Shown here: piece after piece, positions 41,660-50,583 of the stretch
How the letters are laid out: each line of letters begins with the position of its first letter
Numbering within the stretch: position 1 is the stretch's first letter
Assembly (NCBI GenBank): GCA_900539175.1
Contig: UQAW01000011.1
Location: forward strand, 1-64,000
Length of the DNA: 64,000 nucleotides
From: an uncultured Lachnospiraceae bacterium
GTDB lineage: Bacteria > Bacillota > Clostridia > Lachnospirales > Lachnospiraceae
Direction of reading: 5' to 3'
Position numbers and translations under genes: made by a program
The notes under the pieces: model-generated
Database searches by the model: none
What the model was told of the DNA's origin: nothing
The model's input: only the letters and a program-made list of their open reading frames with translations

Positions 41660-43324
41660 CTAAGCCTCCATTATGATAGGAAGAATCATCGGTCTTCTCT
41701 TCGTACGTTTCCATACAAAATCACCCAATGAATCTTTGATTACCGTCTTAATTCTTCCCCAATCTGTCACACGGCGGTTCAGACATTCATCCAGTGCATC
41801 TTCCACTACGATTCTTGCCTCTCCCATCAGGTCCTCCGATTCGCGGACATAGACAAATCCCCTGGACACAATATCCGGTCCTGCAAGAAGTTGATTACTG
41901 TGCTTCTCCAATGTCAGCACCACTACCATGATACCATCTTCTGAAAGATGCTGACGGTCACGCAGCACGATATTCCCCACGTCTCCCACACCCAGACCAT
42001 CTACCATGATTGCCCCGGTATGAACTTTTCCTGTAATCGCAGCGCTTTCCTCATCCATCTCCATCACATCACCGGAACGCATGATAAAGATGTTCTCTTT
42101 TGGAATTCCAAGATTCTCTGCAAGCCCCGCCTGTGCTTTCAGATGACGGAACTCTCCGTGCACAGGGATTGCATACTTGGGATGAACCAGAGAATAAATC
42201 AATTTAATCTCTTCCTGACAGGCATGTCCTGATACATGGACATCCGAAAAAATAACGTCTGCTCCCTTGGCAGATAATTCATTGATTACCTTAGAAACTG
42301 CTTTCTCATTACCCGGAATAGGATTGGAGCTGAAAATAATCGTATCGCCCGGTTTAATCGATACTTTCTTGTGAATACTGGCAGCCATCCGTGACAATGC
42401 CGCCATAGATTCTCCCTGGCTTCCTGTGGTGACAAGGACCATCTGGTCATCCGGGTAATTCTTCATATGATCGATATCAATTAAAGTATTCTCCGGGATC
42501 TTCAGGTATCCCAACTCTGCCGCTGTGGTGATCACATTGACCATACTGCGGCCTTCCACTACTACCTTCCGACCGTATTTATAAGCAGAATTGATAATCT
42601 GCTGTACACGGTCAACATTGGACGCAAACGTTGCAATAATAATACGCGTATTTTTGTGCTCGGCAAAGATATTGTCAAATGTTCTTCCCACAGTACGCTC
42701 GGACATGGTAAATCCCTGACGCTCCGCATTGGTGCTGTCGCACATCAGCGCAAGTACGCCTTTTTTACCGATCTCCGCAAAACGCTGCAGATCAATTGCA
42801 TCACCAAACACCGGTGTATAATCCACTTTAAAGTCTCCGGTATGAATCACAGTACCTGCCGGCGAATAAATTGCCAGTGCGGCTGCATCCTGAATACTAT
42901 GGTTCGTCTTAATAAATTCAATACGGAACGCACCGAGATTAATGGACTGTCCATGCCTGATTGTCTTTCTTTTTGTAGAGCGAAGAAGATTGTGTTCTTT
43001 TAATTTATTTTCAATTAATCCAATTGTAAGCTTTGTCGCATAGATGGGCACATTTACCTCTCTCAGTACATAAGGCAGCGCCCCGATATGATCCTCATGT
43101 CCGTGGGTTATAACAAACCCTTTTACTTTCTGTATATTGTCTTTCAGATAGGTCACATCCGGTATTACCAGATCGATTCCCAGCATATCATCCTCCGGGA
43201 ATGCCAGACCGCAGTCCACAACAACAATACTGTCTTCGTACTCGAAGGCAGTAATATTCATTCCGATTTGTTCCAATCCTCCAAGCGGAATGATTCTTAA
43301 TTTACTTTCACCTTTTTTCTTCAA
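41660..43324 (-). CDS. rnj: ribonuclease J
   Basis: RNase J combines endonuclease and 5'-to-3' exonuclease activity and is central to mRNA decay in Firmicutes. The 554-residue protein has the metallo-beta-lactamase motif THGHEDHIGALPYVL, then HTGDFKVDYTP, DSTNAERQGFTMSE, the beta-CASP region (TTGSQGESMAALSRMA) and HVSGHACQEEI. A C-terminal domain ends WKRTKRRPMILPIIMEA. The start is TTG, directly after GGAGGTGCTTT. Its last codons contain the ribosome site of the YlbF-like gene. Confidence 0.96.
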   Translation of the reverse strand: MKKKGESKLRIIPLGGLEQIGMNITAFEYEDSIVVVDCGLAFPEDDMLGIDLVIPDVTYLKDNIQKVKGFVITHGHEDHIGALPYVLREVNVPIYATKLTIGLIENKLKEHNLLRSTKRKTIRHGQSINLGAFRIEFIKTNHSIQDAAALAIYSPAGTVIHTGDFKVDYTPVFGDAIDLQRFAEIGKKGVLALMCDSTNAERQGFTMSERTVGRTFDNIFAEHKNTRIIIATFASNVDRVQQIINSAYKYGRKVVVEGRSMVNVITTAAELGYLKIPENTLIDIDHMKNYPDDQMVLVTTGSQGESMAALSRMAASIHKKVSIKPGDTIIFSSNPIPGNEKAVSKVINELSAKGADVIFSDVHVSGHACQEEIKLIYSLVHPKYAIPVHGEFRHLKAQAGLAENLGIPKENIFIMRSGDVMEMDEESAAITGKVHTGAIMVDGLGVGDVGNIVLRDRQHLSEDGIMVVVLTLEKHSNQLLAGPDIVSRGFVYVRESEDLMGEARIVVEDALDECLNRRVTDWGRIKTVIKDSLGDFVWKRTKRRPMILPIIMEA

Positions 43325-43411
43325 AAAGCACCTCCAAATTTTTATATCCGAACACAATGAATAAGAAGACTTCTATCCCTGAAGTCTCCCTAAAAAGGAG
43401 TGCGTTTTACA

Positions 43412-43666
43412 CTAACGGAAATCCACATCATCCATCATCTGAGCAAATACACCCGCTATGGCATCAAATTCCACTTCCTCTTCAACCATAACGTACTCTG
43501 CCTCAGAAGCAGTCCCTGCGGACACATCCTTCATGATATAGGCATTCGCCTCATCTTCGTCAGAATCAGCAACCAACAGATAATCGATTCCATTTACCCT
43601 GGTCTGCTCTTCTACAAAAAATTCATCTACACTTCCGTCTTCCGCTACAAATTTAATTTTTTCCAT
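43412..43666 (-). CDS. DUF1292 family protein
   Basis: The 84-residue acidic protein matches DUF1292: a beta-rich core with VDEFFVEEQTRVNGIDYLLVADSDEDEANAYIMKDV, then EFDAIAGVFAQMM. Its function is unknown. It is conserved with ireB and ruvX in Firmicutes, and here follows ruvX by 65 bases in the same direction, probably in one transcription unit. Confidence 0.9.
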   Translation of the reverse strand: MEKIKFVAEDGSVDEFFVEEQTRVNGIDYLLVADSDEDEANAYIMKDVSAGTASEAEYVMVEEEVEFDAIAGVFAQMMDDVDFR

Positions 43667-43731
43667 AATCCCTGACTTCCTTATACGTTTTGATCACCGG
43701 AAACATATTCAGCCAATCCGCCGAAAAAAGT

Positions 43732-44160
43732 TCACGCCTGATGGCTCAAATAGTCCAAATACCCTTGCAGAATCAATACTGCTGCAATCTGATCCACATA
43801 CTGCTTTCTGTTCTCTCTGCGCACATTCGCCTCAATCAGAGTCCTGTTCGCCTCCACAGTAGTCAGACGTTCATCCCACATCACAACATCCAGACCTGTC
43901 CTTCTCTTCAGCATCTCCTGAAATTCCAGAGATTTTACAGCCCTGTCACCGATATCATTATTCATATGCTTTGGAAACCCCAGAACCAGCAGTTCTACCT
44001 GATACTGTGCAATCAGTTCCTCGATTCTTGCCAATGTCTGGCGCAGTTTATTCTCAGATTTTCTCCGGATAATCTCTATCCCCTGAGCAGTAATTCCCAG
44101 CGGGTCGCTGATGGCAACCCCCACTGTCTTAGATCCATAATCCAATCCCATGATACGCAT
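43732..44160 (-). CDS. ruvX: RuvX/YqgF pre-16S rRNA nuclease
   Basis: The 142-residue RNase H-fold protein processes the 5' end of 16S rRNA and is sometimes called a putative Holliday junction resolvase. The motifs are intact: MGLDYGSKTVGVAISD with the first catalytic aspartate, VLGFPKHMNNDIGDRA, and VMWDERLTTVEA with the second acidic pair. A last aspartate lies in YVDQIAAVLILQGYL. It is four bases from ireB, so the two are one operon. Confidence 0.96.
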   Translation of the reverse strand: MRIMGLDYGSKTVGVAISDPLGITAQGIEIIRRKSENKLRQTLARIEELIAQYQVELLVLGFPKHMNNDIGDRAVKSLEFQEMLKRRTGLDVVMWDERLTTVEANRTLIEANVRRENRKQYVDQIAAVLILQGYLDYLSHQA

Positions 44161-44164
44161 ATCG

Positions 44165-44434
44165 TCAGTCTCTCTTCCAGGATTCGTTCTTGATATACTC
44201 TTTCAAAAGTTCTTCCACCAGCTCGTCCCGCTCGACCTTCATAATCATACTGCGTGCCCCTTTATAGCTGGTAATATAGGTCGGATCTCCGGACATAATA
44301 TATCCTACAATCTGATTCACCGGATTATATCCCTTCTCAGCCATGGCGTTATAAACCACATCCAGAACCTCTTTTACCTGAATCTCCGGTTCACTTTTGA
44401 CTTTAAAGTATTGCGTATTACTTAAATCTGTCAT
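44165..44434 (-). CDS. ireB: IreB family regulatory phosphoprotein
   Basis: The 89-residue protein (UPF0297) has the family core KVLDVVYNAMAEKGYNPVNQIVGYIMSGDPTYITSYKGARSMI, read here as VKEVLDVVYNA and so on. In Enterococcus IreB is phosphorylated by the Ser/Thr kinase IreK and affects cephalosporin tolerance. It is the first gene of the ireB-ruvX-DUF1292 group. Confidence 0.95.
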   Translation of the reverse strand: MTDLSNTQYFKVKSEPEIQVKEVLDVVYNAMAEKGYNPVNQIVGYIMSGDPTYITSYKGARSMIMKVERDELVEELLKEYIKNESWKRD

Positions 44435-44503
44435 CTCTTCACGTCCTCGTTCATTGATATCTATTTCATTTTAATATACTTTACTGGAAAATTCAATGAT
44501 AAC

Positions 44504-45847
44504 TTATGATGTTCTCAATTCTGCAAGCAGCATTTGATCCTTATGCCTGCTTTTCGTCATCACCTGGACAAGTTTATTCTGTAAATTTTCTCCGGACGGT
44601 ACCGCAACACGTACATACTCTCTGGTATGTCCCACCCAATGGGGGATACCCTCTACCAAAATCTGTTCTTCCATCAGAACCTCTGACTGCTGTCCCAAAA
44701 ACTGGTCCATATATTCTTTTCTTCTTTGTTCATCCAGCGCCAACAGTCTCTGACTTCTCTCATGTTTCTTCTGTTCTGTCAGTTGCCCCTCCATAACGGC
44801 AGCACGTGTCCCCTCTCTCCGGGAATACTTAAAAATATGTGTTTCGAAGAAATGTACCTCTTCCACGAATGCCCTGGAAGCCTGGAATTCTTCCTCCGTC
44901 TCTCCCGGAAAACCTACGATCACATCGGTAGTCAATGCCGGGTTTTTATAATACTTGCGCAGCAGCCGGCACCCTTCCATATATTCCCCGGAGGTATATC
45001 TGCGGTTCATCCTTTTCAGTGTCTCATCACAGCCACTCTGTAAAGACAGATGAAAATGCGGACATACCTTTGACAAAGAAGCAATCCCCTTTACAAAATC
45101 TTCTGTTACAATTCTGGGTTCCAGGGAACCCAGCCGGATTCTCCGGATTCCCTCCACATCATGAACTGCCTGGATCAGGGATAACAAGGAATCTTTTTCG
45201 GGAAAATCCACACCATAAGAGCTTAGATGAATCCCCGTCAGAACCACTTCCTGATAGCCGGCATTCGCCAGCGTACGTACCTCGCCAAGTACCTCTTCTC
45301 TGGAGCGGCTGCGCACCCTGCCTCTTGCATAAGGAATAATGCAATAAGAACAGAATTGATTACATCCATCCTGCACTTTAATATAGGCTCTGGTGTGCTC
45401 CGCAGTTTTTCTGATAGAGAGCGCCTCATATTCCTGTGTATGGTTAATATCTATCATATGCATCTGCAATGCCAAATCTTCCACTTCGCCCCGTAATTTT
45501 TTTTCCTCATATGCTTCCAGAATTGTAATCAGATCTTTCTTTTTATTATTCCCAATTACCAGATCTATAGACGGATCCTTTTCAATTTTTTGCCCCTGGG
45601 CCTGAACATAACAGCCCGTTGCCACCACAATGGCTTCCGGGTTCATCTTCTTTGCCTTGTGCAGCATCTGCCGAGACTTCCGGTCTGCAATATTGGTCAC
45701 GGTACAGGTATTGATGATATAAATATCCGCTCCCGGTGCAAACGGCACAATCTGATATCCCTGGTTCTCCAATTGCTGCTGCATGGCCTCCAGTTCATAA
45801 GCATTGACCTTACATCCCAGATTATGCAAAGCTACTGTTTTTTTCAT
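44504..45847 (-). CDS. mtaB: tRNA t6A37 methylthiotransferase MtaB
   Basis: MtaB converts t6A37 to ms2t6A in tRNAs reading ANN codons. The 447-residue radical-SAM enzyme has an N-terminal UPF0004 domain with cysteines in LGCKVNAYE, NTCTVTNIAD and ATGCYVQ for the auxiliary cluster. It has the radical-SAM CxxxCxxC (DGCNQFCSYCIIPYARGRVRS) and a C-terminal TRAM domain (about 375-440). The ATG at 45847 follows AAGGAGAAGTCC; the open frame upstream is not coding. It stands alone. Confidence 0.95.
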   Translation of the reverse strand: MKKTVALHNLGCKVNAYELEAMQQQLENQGYQIVPFAPGADIYIINTCTVTNIADRKSRQMLHKAKKMNPEAIVVATGCYVQAQGQKIEKDPSIDLVIGNNKKKDLITILEAYEEKKLRGEVEDLALQMHMIDINHTQEYEALSIRKTAEHTRAYIKVQDGCNQFCSYCIIPYARGRVRSRSREEVLGEVRTLANAGYQEVVLTGIHLSSYGVDFPEKDSLLSLIQAVHDVEGIRRIRLGSLEPRIVTEDFVKGIASLSKVCPHFHLSLQSGCDETLKRMNRRYTSGEYMEGCRLLRKYYKNPALTTDVIVGFPGETEEEFQASRAFVEEVHFFETHIFKYSRREGTRAAVMEGQLTEQKKHERSQRLLALDEQRRKEYMDQFLGQQSEVLMEEQILVEGIPHWVGHTREYVRVAVPSGENLQNKLVQVMTKSRHKDQMLLAELRTS

Positions 45848-46004
45848 GGACTTCTCCTTACTGCTTCGTTGTTTATTATTAATTTTAACGAATATTCCTG
45901 TTTTTCTTTGTGGGTTTTCGCCTTGACTTTTACTACCATAAACTGTAAGATAAATTATGTTAAGAGAGGAAATCATTCAACCAAATTTATGGAGGATTAT
46001 AACG

Positions 46005-46238
46005 ATGAAAACAGTACAGATTTCACTTAATTCTATCGACAAAGTTAAGTCATTCGTCAATGACATTTCCAAATTTGATTTTGATTTTGATTTAGTATCC
46101 GGAAGATACGTAATCGATGCAAAATCCATCATGGGGATCTTCAGTTTAGACTTATCCAAACCAATCGACCTGAACATTCATTCCGAAGGTGAAAGTCTGG
46201 ATAACGTTCTTGCTGTATTAGATCCATACATTGTTTAA
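46005..46238 (+). CDS. HPr-like protein without the phosphorylated histidine
   Basis: The 77-residue protein begins MKTVQISLNSIDKVKSFV after GGAGGATTATAACG. The second half follows the HPr pattern closely (SGRYVIDAKSIMGIFSLDLSKPIDLNIHSEG). The N-terminal region has no histidine at the active-site position (HPr His15 in GLHARP), so it cannot carry phosphate in the PTS. It may be a regulatory or structural HPr relative. It is the only plus-strand gene in a long minus-strand stretch and has its own terminator 21 bases downstream. Confidence 0.85.
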   Translation: MKTVQISLNSIDKVKSFVNDISKFDFDFDLVSGRYVIDAKSIMGIFSLDLSKPIDLNIHSEGESLDNVLAVLDPYIV

Positions 46239-46259
46239 TACATAAAGAGAAATTGCCGA

Positions 46260-46288
46260 AACCGCTGCAGATACTGCAGCGGTTTTTT
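46260..46288 (+). terminator. terminator of the HPr-like gene
   Basis: AACCGCTGCAG and CTGCAGCGGTT with a three-base loop, followed by TTTT. Confidence 0.95.
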
Positions 46289-46338
46289 GGTACATGAAAA
46301 CTTTCCAAAAAATTTTCATGCACCGCCAGCTCCATCCT

Positions 46339-47517
46339 CTATTCCACTTCAACTGTTTCCGCGGTTTCAATCGCTGTCTGCATCATCTCATCAATCTTCT
46401 CCTGAAGATTCTGCTCCGAACGTTTGATAATATTCAGGTTCGGTTTTGTAACCGGATGTTTTGCCACAAAAATCGTACAGCAATCCTCATACGGGAGGAC
46501 AGAAGTCTCATACGTATTGATTTTCAGCGAAATATCTACAATCTCCTGTTTGTCAAATCCAATCAGCGGACGGAATACCGGCATGGTACAGACTTCATTG
46601 GTACATGCAAGACTCTGAATGGTCTGACTTGCAACCTGTCCGATGCTCTCTCCTGTAATCAGTCCCAGTGCGCCGTCTTTCCTTGCAAATTCCTCTGCAA
46701 TCTTCATCATATAACGTCTCATAATAATAGTCAGTTCATCGTGTGGACACTTTTCATAGATATAAAGCTGAATATCCGTAAAGTTTACGATATGAAGACG
46801 TATCGGACCGCTGTAACGGGATACCAGCCTTGCCAGATCTACCACTTTTTGTTTTGCACGCTCGCTTGTATACGGCGGTGCATGGAAATATACCGCATCA
46901 ATCTTCACACCCCGCTTGGCAATCATATAACCTGCCACCGGAGAATCAATCCCGCCCGACAGCAGCAGCATGGCAGAACCATTGGTCCCCACAGGCATTC
47001 CTCCCGGACCTGGAATCGTCTCCGAATAGATATAAATTTTCTGACGGATTTCCACTGTAAGGTAAATATCCGGCGTGTGAACATCTACTTTCATTCCCGG
47101 GCATGCCTCCAGAATTCTGCCTCCAAGTTCACAATTAATCTCCATAGACTCCATTGGATACGTCTTTTTTGCCCTTCTGGCATGAACTTTGAATGTTTTG
47201 CTGCTGTCCGGGTACATATGTTTTACATAATCGATGACCCTTCCTGCCAGATCTTCAAATCCCTGATCCTCTGCCACAACGACGGGACAGATTCCTGCAA
47301 TTCCGAATACACACTTCAACGCTTCTATCGTCTCTTCGTAGTCAAATGCGCCTTCTGTGAATACATAAATCCTGCCTTGCTCACGAACCACCTGAAAATT
47401 CCCTTCTACCTCCCGCAGACTATATCGTATCTGATCTACAAGTGCCTGCTCAAACAGATAACGGTTCTTTCCTTTGATTCCGATCTCTGCATATTTTATT
47501 AAAAATGCTTTAAACAT
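46339..47517 (-). CDS. thiI: tRNA 4-thiouridine synthetase ThiI
   Basis: ThiI transfers sulfur to U8 of tRNA and can feed thiazole synthesis. The 392-residue protein has an N-terminal ferredoxin-like and THUMP region (1 to about 165) and a PP-loop AMP-binding motif (LLLSGGIDSPVAGYMIAKRG). It also has the conserved CTMPVFRPLIGFDKQEIV and EDCCTIFVAKHP. It lacks the C-terminal rhodanese domain of E. coli ThiI, as usual in Firmicutes, and therefore takes sulfur directly from the cysteine desulfurase encoded 48 bases upstream. Confidence 0.96.
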   Translation of the reverse strand: MFKAFLIKYAEIGIKGKNRYLFEQALVDQIRYSLREVEGNFQVVREQGRIYVFTEGAFDYEETIEALKCVFGIAGICPVVVAEDQGFEDLAGRVIDYVKHMYPDSSKTFKVHARRAKKTYPMESMEINCELGGRILEACPGMKVDVHTPDIYLTVEIRQKIYIYSETIPGPGGMPVGTNGSAMLLLSGGIDSPVAGYMIAKRGVKIDAVYFHAPPYTSERAKQKVVDLARLVSRYSGPIRLHIVNFTDIQLYIYEKCPHDELTIIMRRYMMKIAEEFARKDGALGLITGESIGQVASQTIQSLACTNEVCTMPVFRPLIGFDKQEIVDISLKINTYETSVLPYEDCCTIFVAKHPVTKPNLNIIKRSEQNLQEKIDEMMQTAIETAETVEVE

Positions 47518-47565
47518 CCTGTTCTCCTTTCCCTCTTCATCTGTTTTAGGCGATTGCGAAAATTC

Positions 47566-48720
47566 TCAGCGCCTTGTATATCTGCGCAGCACCGGCAGCA
47601 CCTGGCGCAGTTCTTCCAATGCATAATCAATCTCTTCCATCGTAGTCAGCTCACTGAAACTAAACCGAAGAGAAGATTCCATCTCTGCCTTGCTGCAGCC
47701 GATTGCAGTCAGCGTGGCACTTCCTGCACGTTTATGGCTGGAGCATGCACTTCCCGCAGATACATAGATGTTCCGCTCTTCCAACGTATGAAGCAGCACT
47801 TCACTCCGTACCCCCAGAAAAGAAACATTGACAATATGCGGCGCTCCCTCTTCTACCGGCATTCCATGAATTACTACATCCGGCAGCTTTTTCAACTCCT
47901 CCGTCAGATGACGTTTCAATTCATACATGTGAGATCTATTCGTCTCCAGATCCCGGTATATGAGTTCTGCAGCTTTTCCAAGCCCTGCCGCACCCGGAAC
48001 ATTATCCGTACCGGAACGCATATTGTTCTGCTGCCCGCCTCCCATAATCAGCGGATGAACTTTCACTTTCTCTCCCAGATAGAGAAAACCGCTTCCTTTT
48101 GGTCCGTGAATCTTATGACCGCTGACGGAAAGCATATCAATTCCCATTTTTCTGGGCAAAATCCGGTATTTTCCAAATGCCTGAATGGCATCCACATGAA
48201 AATATGTTCTGGGATTTCTCTTCTTGATTTGCTCACCGATCTCTGAAATTTTTTGTACTGTACCGATTTCATTATTCACATACATCACAGAAACAAGAAC
48301 TGTCTCCTCTGTAATCGCATTCTCCAGTTCCTGCAGATTGATTTGTCCCCGGGCATCTACGCCCAGCCTCGTCACCTGCCATCCCTGCTCCTCCAGAAAT
48401 GCCGCAGGGGCTGCAATCGCCGCATGTTCAATCGCCGTAGTGATAATATGCTTTCCCTGTCTGCGGTTGGCAAGTGCAGTCCCAAGCAATGCCCAGTTAT
48501 TGGATTCCGTTCCGCCTGAGGTAAAATAGATCTCACCTTCCTTAACTTTCAAAAGCTTTGCCAGTATACGGGCCGCCTCACGCATATACACTTCCGCTTC
48601 CACACCTTTTTGATGCATGGCAGATGGATTGCCGTAATCTTCCATCATGGTCTTTACCACAATATCTTTCACTTCTTCGTAACAGCGGGTTGTCGCTGAA
48701 TTATCCAAATATGCTTCCAT
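47566..48720 (-). CDS. iscS: cysteine desulfurase (NifS/IscS-like)
   Basis: The 384-residue PLP enzyme removes sulfur from cysteine to form a persulfide. It shows MYVNNEIGTVQ, the PLP lysine in SVSGHKIHGPKGSGFLYL and the catalytic cysteine in YVSAGSACSSHKRAGSATL. Pairing with rhodanese-less thiI is the NifZ arrangement of Bacillus, so its main task is probably sulfur for tRNA s4U. The symbol is generic; nifZ would also be defensible. Confidence 0.94.
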   Translation of the reverse strand: MEAYLDNSATTRCYEEVKDIVVKTMMEDYGNPSAMHQKGVEAEVYMREAARILAKLLKVKEGEIYFTSGGTESNNWALLGTALANRRQGKHIITTAIEHAAIAAPAAFLEEQGWQVTRLGVDARGQINLQELENAITEETVLVSVMYVNNEIGTVQKISEIGEQIKKRNPRTYFHVDAIQAFGKYRILPRKMGIDMLSVSGHKIHGPKGSGFLYLGEKVKVHPLIMGGGQQNNMRSGTDNVPGAAGLGKAAELIYRDLETNRSHMYELKRHLTEELKKLPDVVIHGMPVEEGAPHIVNVSFLGVRSEVLLHTLEERNIYVSAGSACSSHKRAGSATLTAIGCSKAEMESSLRFSFSELTTMEEIDYALEELRQVLPVLRRYTRR

Positions 48721-48763
48721 TCTTTTCTATCCTCTGTTTTCCGGTCTTTTGGCAGCTTCACGA

Positions 48764-49501
48764 TTATTGTTCCAAGAGATACATCAAAATCGACAATATC
48801 GTCATACCTGCCGTCTCAGTCCGCAGAATCCGCTTTCCGAGCGTAATCGGCAAAATCCCATGTTCCATGGCTATACTGATTTCCTGCTCCTCAAATCCGC
48901 CTTCCGGACCGATGAATATTCCCACAGACTGTCCCGGCCTTATTCCTTCCAAAAGCTCTCTGGTTTTCTCCATTCCTTTTGCCAACTCATAAGGAATCAG
49001 CCGGATATCCAACTGGTCGGCATATGCGGCCGCCTCCTCAAAACTCTTAACACAAGTCACCTGCGGAATAATCATACGCTTCGACTGCTTAGCGGCACTT
49101 TCTGAAATCGCCTGCCACCGTTTCCGCTTATTCGCTTCCTTTTTCGCATCCAGCTTCACTACACTTCGTTTTGCGGCTACCGGAACAATCTCATAGACCC
49201 CAAGCTCTACAGCCTTCTGTATAATAAATTCCATCTTATCGCTTTTGGGCAGTCCCTGAAACAGATATACTTTTGACGGCAGTTCCAATCCGTTTTCCTG
49301 GACATACATAATTTTTGCCAGTACTTCCTCTTCCTCAAGGCGTTCAATATAACAAGTATATTCCAGCGTCTCTTTGCTGCTGATCAGGATTTTTTCTCCC
49401 TGCTTCATCCTCAGCACATTCCGGATATGGTTCACATCACTGCCCGTGATATGAATCACCGTATCCTCTACCTGATCTTGATTAACAAAAAAGCGATACA
49501 T
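48764..49501 (-). CDS. rsmE: 16S rRNA m3U1498 methyltransferase RsmE
   Basis: The 245-residue SPOUT methyltransferase modifies U1498 of 16S rRNA. It has an N-terminal PUA-like part (MYRFFVNQDQVEDTVIHITGSDVNHIRNVLRMKQGE) and the knot-forming C-terminal motifs IGPEGGFEEQEI and LGKRILRTETAGM. It follows prmA by four bases and so belongs to the dnaJ-prmA-rsmE end of the heat-shock cluster. Confidence 0.96.
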   Translation of the reverse strand: MYRFFVNQDQVEDTVIHITGSDVNHIRNVLRMKQGEKILISSKETLEYTCYIERLEEEEVLAKIMYVQENGLELPSKVYLFQGLPKSDKMEFIIQKAVELGVYEIVPVAAKRSVVKLDAKKEANKRKRWQAISESAAKQSKRMIIPQVTCVKSFEEAAAYADQLDIRLIPYELAKGMEKTRELLEGIRPGQSVGIFIGPEGGFEEQEISIAMEHGILPITLGKRILRTETAGMTILSILMYLLEQ

Positions 49502-49505
49502 AAGT

Positions 49506-50459
49506 TTACCTCTTCTGCGCTGTAATCGATACCCATTCTCCCTGATGGGTAATCTCCAATACCGTCAATCCGGCATCTTCCACTGACTTTCGCACTTCCT
49601 CTTCTTTTATATCCAGAATCCCTGATGTGATATAAACCGCACCCGGTTTCATCTGATGTACGATGACCGGTGTCAGCGGTATCAGAACATCCGCAAGGAT
49701 ATTCGCTGTTACAATATCGTATTTTTCATATCCGACCTGATCCTGCACCGCTTTGTCATCAATAATATTACCAATCATCATGGTAAAATCATCCGCTGGA
49801 ATCTGATTGACCTCTTTATTCTCTTCCACTGCCGACACAGCACATGGATCCAGATCTGTACCTACTGCATGCTTTGCCCCCAGCTTCAACGCAATAATGG
49901 ACAAGATACCACTTCCGGTTCCCACATCCAGAAGCTCTGTGTCCGGAGTCACATACTTCTTTAGCTGACGGATACACAACTGTGTGGTTTCATGCATCCC
50001 GGTACCAAAAGCGGTACCCGGATCAATATGAATAATCATCTTATCCTCATCCTCCGGCTTCACTTCCTCCCAGGAAGGAATGATCAGGATATCATCTACA
50101 TAAAACTGATGGAAAAATTCTTTCCAGTTGTTGATCCAGTCTTTGTCTTCGGTCTCGGATTTCGTGATCGTACATTCACCAATGTCCAGAAAGCTTTTCA
50201 GTTCCTCCAGTTCCCGCTTTACATTTTCCAAAATTGCTTCATTATCCTCTTCCGGCTCAAGATAGAAGCTTAGGTATGCAATCCCATCATCATCCGGCAT
50301 ATCCGGCAGAATGTCCACGAACATCTGCTCTTTGTCCTGTTGGGTAAGAGGCTGCTTGTCCTCAATCTCCACACCCTGAATTCCGATATCTGCCAGTGTG
50401 GAAATTACAATATCCTCTGCTTCACTTTTGGTTTTTAATGTATATCTATTCCACTTCAT
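49506..50459 (-). CDS. prmA: ribosomal protein L11 methyltransferase
   Basis: PrmA trimethylates L11. The 317-residue protein has the substrate-recognition N-domain (1 to about 100; WNRYTLKTKSEAEDIVISTLADIGIQGVEIED). Its class I SAM domain contains PGTAFGTGMHETTQLC, LLDVGTGSGILSIIALKLGA and the NPPF-equivalent VTANILADVLIPL. It lies downstream of dnaJ, separated by a strong hairpin, and immediately before rsmE. Confidence 0.96.
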   Translation of the reverse strand: MKWNRYTLKTKSEAEDIVISTLADIGIQGVEIEDKQPLTQQDKEQMFVDILPDMPDDDGIAYLSFYLEPEEDNEAILENVKRELEELKSFLDIGECTITKSETEDKDWINNWKEFFHQFYVDDILIIPSWEEVKPEDEDKMIIHIDPGTAFGTGMHETTQLCIRQLKKYVTPDTELLDVGTGSGILSIIALKLGAKHAVGTDLDPCAVSAVEENKEVNQIPADDFTMMIGNIIDDKAVQDQVGYEKYDIVTANILADVLIPLTPVIVHQMKPGAVYITSGILDIKEEEVRKSVEDAGLTVLEITHQGEWVSITAQKR

Positions 50460-50528
50460 AAAATCTCTCCTTTTTCTGCTTTATCATACACGATTTAGCA
50501 GTAAAGTGCAAGTATACAGCACGGAAAA

Positions 50529-50577
50529 GGGGAACGGACACTCCGAAAAATCCTAAATTTTCCGAATGTCCGTCCCC
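50529..50577. terminator. terminator between dnaJ and prmA
   Basis: Long stem GGGGAACGGAC with GTCCGTCCCC plus inner pairing TCCGAAAA/TTTTCCGA, seven bases after the dnaJ stop. It should limit read-through from the heat-shock operon into prmA. Confidence 0.78.
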
Positions 50578-50583
50578 TCTATC

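Noticed and set aside
46294..47502. 402-residue plus-strand frame inside thiI
   Set aside because: It mirrors thiI almost exactly and has no recognisable domain.
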